From Shinisaurus crocodilurus (lineage: Eukaryota; Chordata; Lepidosauria; Squamata; Shinisauridae): a stretch of DNA of 64,000 bases. This document shows positions 55,801-64,000 of this stretch, piece by piece. The notes below the pieces were generated by a model, which was not told the origin of the DNA, made no database searches, and was given only the letters and a program-made list of their open reading frames with translations. Numbering within the stretch: position 1 is the first letter of the stretch; each line of letters begins with the position of its first letter. Where the stretch lies: the NCBI GenBank assembly GCA_021292165.1, contig CM037879.1, forward strand, positions 250,213,438 to 250,277,437, given 5' to 3'. Position numbers and translations under genes: made by a program.

Positions 55801-56291
55801 ACAGCAATTATACAGAATAAATTGCGGGAATATATTTTGATTGTTACCTTTCTCAAAAGCAGGAATCATTATAGTTATACACATGGTCGGAATTCATCTC
55901 AGAAGGACCAATAAGTATTTGTACTATATATCAAATGAAAATGGTTAAAGGAAATAATGTGGGCTATGGCACAATGGGGGGGGGGGAATGTTATTAAAGA
56001 AATTAATGGCCAACTGCTCTTTTGCCATAATCATGAAAGTAGACCACTGAGTTAACGTTATTACATGAGTAAGGCTGGTAGGCTTTGACCACAGGAAAAT
56101 TTAGGATGAAAAGGGAAACGAGATTAGAAGGATATATACAATAATAAACTGCATAGAAAAGACCAGTAGGCAGCAAGAAAAAAAGGGGTTGTGGTGAAAT
56201 TTAAAGGACAATAGATATAACAAAACCTCTGTTCTGCAACCTACAATTTATGCATGAAATTAACTGACAAAAATGAATGATTAGAAAAATA
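54061..56291. other. Intergenic with GT microsatellite
   Basis: A GT run lies at 55768-55798. A pyrimidine tract ending CTCCTTTCAG at about 54385 looks like a splice acceptor, but the sequence after it shows no coding signature. AATAAA occurs near 54303. Confidence 0.4.
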
Positions 56292-56468
56292 GCTTAGTAA
56301 AAAAATTCTAAAGGGGCTGAGGGTGCAACTGAGGCTCACTTATCTGAGAGTGGTAGGCAGGATAAAGATATGGTTTAAACTTTAAATTAGATCTTTACCC
56401 TGCTTACTTTACTCACATAAGTGAGCCTCAGTTGCACCCTCAGCCCTTTTGGGGAATTTTTACTAAGT
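56292..56468. repeat. Near-perfect 177-bp hairpin
   Basis: The left arm (CTGAGGGTGCAACTGAGGC at about 56317) pairs with the right arm (GCCTCAGTTGCACCCTCAG). Pairing extends out to CTTAGTAAAAA / TTTTTACTAAG and in to CAGGATAAAGAT / ATCTTTACCCTG. Only a short AT-rich loop remains near 56375-56390. It may be a MITE; no target duplication is clear and no second copy is in the window. Confidence 0.7.
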
Positions 56469-56935
56469 TACTTTTAAAAGAATGCTGCTGCTGTCTCAAA
56501 GCTTGATCACTTCAGTGATGAGCGGGTATTTTTCTACAATGCAATTATAATACATAATGTTTGCTGGTGGTAGATAGTTATCTGGTACTGAAAACAAATT
56601 GCTGGACTGAGCATGTGCTCAGAGGCACCTTGATCTTCAATTCTAGGTTTGCCTTCCTGAGCCACTATTTTGCACCTGGCTCCAGTAAAGTTGGTGGACC
56701 TAGTGAAAAACAAAGCAGATCCCACAAGCCTAGAGTCTGCTCCAGCAGCAGCACAAGATGTGCCGCCGCCTAAGGCAGGAGGATGGACATGCTGCCACCG
56801 TGCCATAACCACCACAGGACCAGCCTCCTCCTCCTCTTCCTCCTCCCCCTCCCCCAGGCAGGTAGTTTCCAGGGCCACCTCACAATGCCATGCTATGAGG
56901 AAGGACCCCTCAAAGCACACCATTCAGACCTGGGT

Positions 56936-57096
56936 GCCTCTCCGGAGAGGCCACACGCCCAATCTCTTATCCAGGGGGACTCTCCCAGAGTGAGAGACTG
57001 GGCAGGCGGCCTCTCCGGAGAGGCGGCTTGCCTGCTCTGTCGTTCTGGGAGAGTCCCCCAAATGAAAGATTGGGTGGGCAGCCTCTTGAGAGAGCC
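56936..57096. repeat. Array of palindromes at about 72-bp spacing
   Basis: GCCTCTCCGGAGAGGC occurs at 56936-56951 and exactly again at 57009-57024. A diverged version (GCCTCTTGAGAGAGCC) is at 57081-57096. Between them lie inverted CCCAATCTCT / AGAGACTGGG and GACTCTCCCAGAGTGAGAG pieces. The spacings are 73 and 72 bp. Confidence 0.65.
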
Positions 57097-57544
57097 AGCC
57101 CACCTAATCTCTCATTTTGTGAGAGGGCTCACAGTGAGAGATGACGGGGGAGGTCGCTGTTCCTGCAAGGAGCTCTGCTTGCCACTCTCCTGCTGTGGCA
57201 TTTGCCATAGTGGGTGAGCAGGGTTGGTGCGGCAGTGCTGGCAGCGGTGCCCACAGGGGCAATGCCCATGGAGAGGGGGGAGATCTGCCACCCCTCCTAA
57301 TCCACTGCCTGAGCAGGGGATTTACCTTGCCTCATGGTAGGGCCAGCCCTGGTCTGTCCACTCCTGTCCTACAGCAAGTACCCTACCTTAATTGGCATTT
57401 GCAGGAAGGAGAGTTCAAAGTTACAACCCATTGCTCTGCATTCCACAAGAACAAGTTACCAATTAGGCTGAACTGCTTTAAAGGCAGAGTGGAAATGTGG
57501 GGAGGTCTTGGGGATTGGGATATGAAAGGGTTCTGGGTGGGCTA

Positions 57545-58539
57545 CTGTCGGGCAGGGCCGGCGCTACCACTAGGCCAACTAGGCAGCTGCCTAGGGCGCG
57601 TGGCTGAAGGGGGCGCACTCCGCTCCTGCTGGCCGACTCTTCCTCGCCGCCACCGGGACTGCTGGGCGACGCGCTGGATATGTCGGCAAGGCGGCCGGGC
57701 GAGACAGCGGCGGAGACGCCCCCAGTCACATCAGGTCAGCGCGGGGGATTGCGGGCAGGCTCGGTGTTGCGCTCAGCTTTCCTCGGCGGGGGGGCGCCTC
57801 CGCCCGCCGTCATGAGCCAGGGCGCCTCCGCCCGCTTCTCCTCCAGCTCGCCGTAGCAGATGCTCCGCCAGGCCCAGCGCTCGCCATTTAAACTTCTGTC
57901 CCCGGGCAGGCGCAGGCTGCGCAGCCGACACCAGGGCGGGGAGGAAGGCGGAGGCTCCGTCCCTTCCTCCCCTGCGCCTCCCGCGGGGGATGCCCAAGCG
58001 GGGTCCTCGGCGGGTGCAGGGCAGGTGGGGAGGCCGGGCCCAAGCCCGGCTAGAGGAGGAGGGGAGGGGGCAGCCGCCTCCGCCTCGGGACCCTGTCTGC
58101 AGGGGGCGGTGCTGCCACCGCCTCGCCTCATCTCCAGAGCGCACGCCGTGGCTGCCCGGCTCCGTGAGTAGCGTTCGCGCTCTCTCTGCCTCGGAAGTCT
58201 CGTCTCGCGCGGCCTCCGATACTCATGCCATCCGATCCGGGCCCCAGCACCAGAGCGCTCACGGCCCAGCCCGAGGGGGTGGACCCCCGCGGGCTGCGGC
58301 ATGGAGGAGGAGGCGGCATCGCATGGGACGGGCTGTGCTGAGTGCGCTGCTGCTGGCCAAGATGCTGCTGCTGCTGCTCCAGGTTTGCAGAGGGCTGCTG
58401 GCCGTGGGGGGGGGGGCGCTGGGCGAGCAGGCATTTTAGGCTGCTTTGCTCCAGAGCCCACCCACCCCACCCGAGGGGGGGCGCTAAATACCTGACGGCC
58501 TAGGGCGCCAAACGGCCTTGCACCGGTCCTGCTGTCGGG
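57545..58539. mobile_element. 979-bp hAT-type element with GC-rich cargo
   Basis: The element is 57553-58531, flanked by perfect 8-bp duplications CTGTCGGG (57545-57552 and 58532-58539). Its ends CAGGGCCGGCGC and GCACCGGTCCTG, and about 60 bp inside each, match the 155-bp element at 29524-29678. In place of that element's short middle, this one holds about 850 bp of CpG-rich DNA with no transposase. The cargo has exon-like features on both strands, which suggests captured host promoter and first-exon sequence, similar in principle to Pack-type transposons. The origin is inferred. Confidence 0.75.
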
Positions 58540-58557
58540 CCTCCCCTCTGCCTCCAC
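57736..58557 (-). other. Open frame of 273 codons across the hAT cargo
   Basis: The minus strand is open through nearly the whole cargo and over the transposon's right end. Translation is Pro/Ala/Gly/Arg-rich, apart from a less biased patch WRSICYGELEEKRAEAPW near 57830-57885. Because the frame crosses the transposon boundary, it cannot be a native gene as it stands. The patch may be a fragment of a captured exon. Confidence 0.25.
58323..58382 (+). other. Possible captured signal-peptide exon in hAT cargo
   Basis: ATG at 58323 opens 20 codons reading MGRAVLSALLLAKMLLLLLQ, a short polar start followed by a leucine-rich core as in a secretory signal peptide. The last codon CAG abuts GTTTGC, a possible splice donor. 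Without splicing the frame ends at about 58439. I do not recognise the gene. The repeated CTG codons could also be a GC-repeat artefact, so confidence is low. Confidence 0.35.
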
Positions 58558-60021
58558 CTTAAACAGCCCACCACCTCTGCAAGCGCTTCAAAAATCAACA
58601 CTCTCTTTGCTCCTCCGCTGCCACCAACCCCTTCAGGGTAACTTATTCAGACCACTCCTTTTAAGTTTTAAAAATGAAACAAGTTTATTTAATTACAATT
58701 AAGGGTAGGGAAATAGATAACGTTAAGAGATTCTAAACGTTGAAAACTCCCTCTCCTTCTCTCTGACTGCACTCTCCAATACTCCCAGACAAGAATCCCG
58801 CTCCCAAGTCCACTCAGACTTCTCAACCCTCTCATACAAACCCACTCTCTCCCCCTCGCCTCCTGAACAGCACCGCCCACTGTTTATATAACACAGGCTT
58901 TGCCCCCTCTCACTCTCTCAGCCAATCAGCAGACATCTCAACATTCCACACTCCTCTCACACTCCCTCCTCCCCTCACATACTTACTGCTATAACGCTTT
59001 GCCCATGGGCAGGGGCATGACAGCTACATTCAGGGGCATTGAGAGAAGAACGTTCATGGGGGAAAGAAGGTAGGCTGTGGGGATGGTTGGGAATTCTGAA
59101 GGGAAATGTTTCTCTCTGCAGTTAGATCACTGCATATATTTTTTATTCCTGAGCAATAGTCCCCAAAGCTGTATTATGGAGTCAGATGGACAGAAGAGGG
59201 AAGCATGAGAGTTGCCACTGCCTCTGGTAAAAATATTAGAAGAAAAAAACAGTCTGCCAGGCCATCTTTCTAAAACATTATACTTTTCCACTGGCGACAT
59301 TGTAAACAGGCTGATGCAAGTAAAGGCTAGGATTCAATTTGCTCAATGGAAGAAAACTGTAGATTCCAAATTATTCCAATAAATAATATTAACTCTTTTC
59401 TTCTACCATAAAATATTTCCTCTCCAACTCAGTAATCATAGATGTAATGAATTCCATTGTCATGAAGGAACACCACATCATCTTGTGACCTGTATATCAG
59501 ATCACCTAGTCCCACACTATCATCTGCCTATTAAACTAAACAGGATAATAATACAGCTCTTATAAATCTGAAATATAGTATTCCACAGTCAAAGAAACAG
59601 AGAAGCCAAGATTGCTAAAGTGAGCAGTAATTTCAGGAGCCTTGGATGAAGCAAGGTTTCATGTAAGGGGGTTCAGAGGATAGGTGACGATCAGTATTTC
59701 CTAACAGTCAAGTTACTACGTATTAAACTGGACATGTAAAAACGAATACACCAAAATCACCATAAAAATCGTTTACGTCCCATCTATATTTTTGTGATTA
59801 AACCAGGATTTACATCCTATGTAATCTTATAGATATGCAACAAGGCACAACAGACCACAGAATATCTCATAGCAAAGTAACTACAATGGCATCCTATCCA
59901 TGGCAAGTGTAGTTCCATATGTCATTTTATGGTGTCAGCTGCAGTCCTCTTAGGCTACTACCAAATATTCAGCATATCAGTTGGACCAGTGTAACTTTGC
60001 GCTGCCTGTGGTAACTGAAAT
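58540..60021. other. AT-rich intergenic DNA
   Basis: No gene or named repeat is recognised. Confidence 0.5.
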
Positions 60022-60100
60022 ACATTTATTATTTATTTTATATTTATCCCACCTTTCAATCCAGAAAGATCCCCAGGGAGCTTACATAAAATAATGCACT
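60022..60100 (-). repeat. SINE tail fragment
   Basis: TACATTTATTATTTATTTTATATTTATCCCACC-type sequence, then TCCCCAGGGAGCTTACATAA, resembles the reversed 3' end of Sauria-tailed SINEs. Confidence 0.45.
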
Positions 60101-60292
60101 TACAATAACATTGGGACTGCTTCTACCCTCTCTGGCGCACAGTATAATTCTGTGATAGTGTAAACCAATCTATTGTCACAGGTTGTGTACGTAGCAGTAT
60201 TGACAAGAAATCCGGTATGCCTGTATCTGCCAGCATAGGGTGTGGCAATTACCCTCCCCTTCTCTTCCTAGAGCATGCTCAGTATGAAGCAT

Positions 60293-60598
60293 TTCAGGGT
60301 GGACTGACTGCTCTCAGAAGATTCCAGCAGTTCAGCCTGGCCTACAAAACGGGGAGCTTTTCCAGAGGGGGTGGGGAAATCTTCAGAGCATCCTGACTTA
60401 TAGGTCTGCTTCTAACCATTTGCATTGCAGGTATGTACTGGGATTAAACTATTAGTTAGGGGGTCCTTTTTAAGACAAAGAAGAAAATTATTTGTTTTAG
60501 GAATTGTTAGATGTTGTTCTGATTAGAATTATTATGGACTTTAAGAATAGTGAAGCCATATTATTGTAAAATATATTTTAAAGTTCTTGATAAGTATT

Positions 60599-60636
<38 letters not shown>

Positions 60637-60805
60637 GAATTGTTTATGTTATGCTACCCTACATTTCTGGGTAGGCTGACTGCTGTCAGAGGGTTGCAGC
60701 AGTTTAGCTTGGCCTGGGAAGACCGAAACTCCTCCAGAGGGGTTGGGGAGGCCTGCAGTATTGGCTGACATAGGCCTGATTTTAACCATTTGCAGGGCTC
60801 AAACA
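60293..60805 (+). repeat. Local tandem duplication with TG microsatellite between
   Basis: 60293-60440 and 60662-60805 are diverged copies: TGACTGCTCTCAGAAG / TGACTGCTGTCAGAGG, CCAGCAGTTCAGCCTGGCC / GCAGCAGTTTAGCTTGGCC, TCCAGAGGGGGTGGGG / TCCAGAGGGGTTGGGG, and TAACCATTTGCA in both. A TG run lies at 60599-60631. Confidence 0.7.
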
Positions 60806-60911
60806 TGACTTCTTCAAAGGACGATCTGAACATAACACCCAAGAGATTCTGAGCCATTTGTGTTATAATACCTTTCATTCATGCTGTTTCTTCTCTCTGT
60901 GCATCCTAAAA

Positions 60912-61175
60912 AGAGTTATGCTGGATCAGACCAAAGGCCTTTCTAGTTCGGCATTCTGTTCTCACAGTGGCCAACCAGATGCCTATGGGAAGCCGGCAAG
61001 CAGTACATGAGTACTACAGCAGTACAGCACCCTCTTGCTCATATTCCCCAGCAACTAGTATTGAGGTATACTGCCTCTGAACATGGAGGCTGCATATAGC
61101 CATTATGGCTTGTAGTCATTGATAGTTGTCTAATCCCCCTTTAAAGCCGTCCAAGTTGGCAGCCATCATTACACT
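60912..61175 (+). repeat. Dispersed repeat, GGATCAGACCAAAGGCC family, copy 2
   Basis: GCTGGATCAGACCAAAGGCC, CAACCAGATGCCTATGGGAAG, CTGCCTCTGAACATGGAGG and CTAATCCCCCTTTAAAGCC follow the same order as at 34160-34460. A possible third fragment lies near 62366-62405. Confidence 0.6.
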
Positions 61176-61361
61176 GGAAGATGTCTTATATGGAGAATGG
61201 GTTTGCTGCTGTCAAGTAACAGCAATCAGATTGTTAAGAGTACTGAGAGTTATTACTATTGCTTAAATACTTTGGATATATAATTATTGTATTTACTTAA
61301 GAATGTTGTAAGTTTGATATTTGGTGCTATTTCCTTTCTGTCTTATTGCAGTTTATGGTTG

Positions 61362-61578
61362 GGCTAGTATAGGGGTGCACAACCCAGGCCCTGCAGATTG
61401 CATGCACCCATGCCTGTGTGGGTTCCTGGTAAGGGGAGGAGGCTAAAGCCTACCCAACCACTCTGAAGCAGCTTCTCTCTTGCCAAGCCAAACTAAACAT
61501 GTGTGTGGGCCCTGGACCCACCGCCAATACCGCATGTGGCCCTCATGGCCAAAAAGGTTGTGCACCTCTTGGCTAGCA
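61362..61578. mobile_element. hAT-like element (201 bp)
   Basis: The element is 61370-61570, with ends TAGGGGTGCACAACC and GGTTGTGCACCTCTT. Flanks GGCTAGTA and GGCTAGCA form an 8-bp duplication with one change. It contains GCATGTGGCCCTCATGGCC and is related to the element at 7243. Confidence 0.65.
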
Positions 61579-62914
61579 CAACTGTGGGTGGAAGTTCTGT
61601 TGTCAATGCAGACTGAACTCACCCACTCCTTCTGTAGATATGGTGATGATATTGGGTTTCAATTATGGACAGATGAATCTGTCAGTTTCACTTTCTCCCT
61701 CATTCGATTTTTTTAAAATCTTAAATTTAATATAGAGAACTTTGCGAATTTTAGTAAGTTCTTATCAAAACCGAACTGAAATGAAATTCTCACCCATCCT
61801 TAGTTTCATAGCATATCCTCACTTCTCTGCACCCCAAGACTGTAAGTCTTTTCACTATCCAAAGGCAGAGATGGAGGTGCAGCAGCTGGGCCTCAGAGGA
61901 GCCACTGAGTTATGGCAGTTGGATTTTCGATTGCCTGGATTTTCTGTGGCCTGGCTGTGTGCTCTTCACTCTGTTGCATCCTGCTCCACTCTCCCTCTAG
62001 TTCTAAGCTGTGTGACAGTTTTGTGCAGTGCTTCTATGCAGTCCCTAGAAATGGTAGCTGTTGCTTGCCTTAGTGGTGCCTGCCAACCACTACTGCCGTG
62101 CTGGCTCAATATCCTAGGGACAATTTACAACAGCAATGTAAAACAGGTCAAAGCATTACATGAGTGCTACTGCTGCAGTTGCTAGGTTCCAACCTGTATC
62201 CATAATTGCTAGCAGAACAGCTCATAGGACTGGTCCAGTAGAGTCTATTTCCTATAATGTATTTTTATATGACAGCCCAATAATAATAGCACCATGTTAG
62301 TAAATAAGGAACAGATTCTGTCGTTTAACTACCCAGAGTGAATGAACTACAGCAGGTTAAGCATAGCAATGTAAGAGTTGCCATAGTGAATCAGACTTGT
62401 GATCCATCTTAACAGACGTCCTGGCTAACAAGAGGCATTCATTTTTCATAAGAAAAATGAATGAAATCCCTTGAGCAGGTTGATACAGATAATTTTTCCA
62501 GAGTGTTAGATCTTATTCCAAACTATAATGTTAAATATTGGTTTAATACATGCCCATATGAGTTTCAGCTTCCTCTACATTTTTTTCTGCACTAGTTAAC
62601 ATTCAGAATAAACCATAAAATTATAAAGTTAAAAGTCACATAAGGACAACCTCCTGCCACACATCAATTGCCCATAGAACAAATGCTGTAAACCCAGTCT
62701 CAAGTAAACAAATATCCAATCTGTTTAGCTAAGGTTCTGTTTCCTCCATCTAAGAATTTTGTCTTTCTGACAAAAAATAACGGTTTTAAAAGAAATAATT
62801 CTTGACTGATAATTAGGAATTTTGAAGTCCCTTTAAAGGAGATCTTTCCATTTCTTTTCCAGGAGGTAGCAGTGTGAGTACTCTCACTTACCATACCCAT
62901 TTCCAATAAAAGAG
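61579..62914. other. Intergenic, nothing recognised
   Basis: The plus-strand frame at 61742-62185 (147 codons) has no motif or family resemblance. Confidence 0.45.

Positions 62915-62979
<65 letters not shown>
62915..62979. repeat. Compound GT/GA microsatellite
   Basis: A GT run (62915-62949) passes directly into a GA run (62949-62979). Confidence 0.95.
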
Positions 62980-62981
<2 letters not shown>

Positions 62982-63475
62982 TAAAAACCACTGATGCCTT
63001 ACTAAAACAAGATATTGAGGCTTTAGGGTTTGGAGGAGGTTTTTTTTCCAAAGAAGCATCATTTCTAAATGCAGCAAATATTTTTAAACCAACAACACTG
63101 TCTGAAGGATGCATTGAAGAGAACCAGTTATTAGGTGAGAAATTAACTTGTATCAGTTTTTGTGTTCCCAAGAGTAACTATATAGATTATGACATTTTGA
63201 AAGCTGAAGGAGGTCTGGAGCTCTTATTGAAACCTGGATTCTTTCACAGATTTTGTTTGTTTTTAAAGGAGTGTGAAATCATGCCAAAGAGAGAACATAT
63301 TGTTTTGGGCAGTCAATACTCAACAACATCCTGTGCAGCTTTCACTGGGTGGAGGATACTTTCCAATAGCTTAGTGTTTTGAAGTAGCCTATTATATACT
63401 ACTGATGATTTGTCAGTCATATTCATTGAGCTGCAATACATATTCCCCCTTCATTCCATCACTATTCACTATTTA
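62980..63475. other. Intergenic, nothing recognised
   Basis: No supported feature. Confidence 0.5.
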
Positions 63476-63630
63476 TTTACTTATTTATTTATTATATTTA
63501 TACCCCGCCTTTTTTCCTGCAAGAAACCCAAGGCGGCTCAACCCTGTTGTTGAGCATAAAATGGCTGAGAGTCAGTGACTGACCCAAAGTCACCCAGTGA
63601 GTTTCATGGCCAAGCGGGGACTACACTGAA
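63476..63630 (-). mobile_element. Sauria-type tRNA SINE, copy 3 (5' truncated)
   Basis: The plus strand shows TTATTATATTTATACCCCGCC, then AACCCAAGGCGGCTC, then GACCCAAAGTCACCCAGTGAG and GGCCAAGCGGGGACTA. The order is that of the 3703 and 28878 copies reversed. The tRNA-like A and B boxes are missing. Confidence 0.75.
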
Positions 63631-63808
63631 TACTTGCTCCATTCAAATGTCTGCTTCCAATAAACACAAAATGAATTTTGCTTTGCAGTATTTGGTGATA
63701 GATTGCCTACAAGTTCAGCTTTTTCTGGGTTTGGGAAGGATGGAAAGTTATGCAGCGCAGTGGATCTCAAAGCCCCACTGAGGTCTTCAAGAAGAGCTGT
63801 AATGTCAA

Positions 63809-63896
63809 GGGCTGCAATCCTATGCACAATTTCCTGGGAGTAACCTCCATTGAACTCAATGGGGCGTGTTCCTGTGTAGGCATGCCTAGGATTGCA
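63809..63896. mobile_element. Harbinger-like palindromic MITE
   Basis: GGGCTGCAATCCTATGCAC pairs with GGCATGCCTAGGATTGCA. The centre is CCATTGAACTCAATGGGG. Well preserved. Confidence 0.65.
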
Positions 63897-64000
63897 TTAA
63901 AGGTTCTTACTCATTCTCAACAAGAGATTGAGGAGGCATATAAGGCTTCTTATATGAAAAGGGTTGCTGTAAGCAAAGTGGAGGCTAGTTTTTCATTTCA

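Overview
The window looks like non-coding nuclear DNA of a squamate reptile, most likely a lizard. The evidence is the repeat content. There are tRNA-headed SINEs of the Sauria type (about 3703, 28878 and, reversed, 63476), a family described from lizards and snakes. There is a CR1 LINE with an ATTCTATG-type tail. Several palindromic non-autonomous DNA transposons of kinds common in squamates are also present. The species cannot be named from this. I found no exon of a recognisable host protein-coding gene and no tRNA, rRNA or CRISPR locus. The long open frames are either transposon proteins or artefacts of GC-rich or simple-repeat DNA.

Layout. 1-9700: AT-rich intergenic DNA with hAT-like, Harbinger-like and foldback elements, two SINE families, a GC-rich block attached to a mariner-like end (4070-4570), and a decayed Penelope-like element (about 7985-8590). 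9705-10961: a 5'-truncated CR1 LINE whose remaining reverse transcriptase frame is open. 10962-22435: mostly unique DNA with a LINE 3' end at 14640, old SINEs and a foldback carrying a GAGTCAC minisatellite (20856-21097). 22436-28685: a complete Ty3/gypsy-type LTR retrotransposon on the minus strand, with two 737-bp LTRs, a 5-bp target duplication (TTTAG) and one long gag-pol. Its integrase lies upstream of reverse transcriptase, the order known from Gmr1-like elements. 28686-42900: dense SINE, MITE and Penelope remnants, a second copy of the LINE seen at 14640, and a 243-bp mariner-like MITE. 42930-52440: three GC/CpG-rich islands (about 42930-43730, 47170-48440 and 50150-52440) that may be promoters or non-coding first exons of a gene outside my recognition. 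52441-64000: intergenic DNA holding two palindrome structures, a 979-bp hAT-type element with a GC-rich insert that includes a possible signal-peptide exon (57545-58539), a local duplication and more SINEs and MITEs.

The repeats are related. CR1 supplies the 3' tail of a 5S-rRNA-headed SINE present twice (1481, 36448). The same 5S head occurs on a different tail at 3239. One 5S/CR1 SINE sits inside a hAT-like element and splits its right terminal repeat, which gives a relative age. The gypsy element is the youngest datable insertion: I count five differences between its LTRs.
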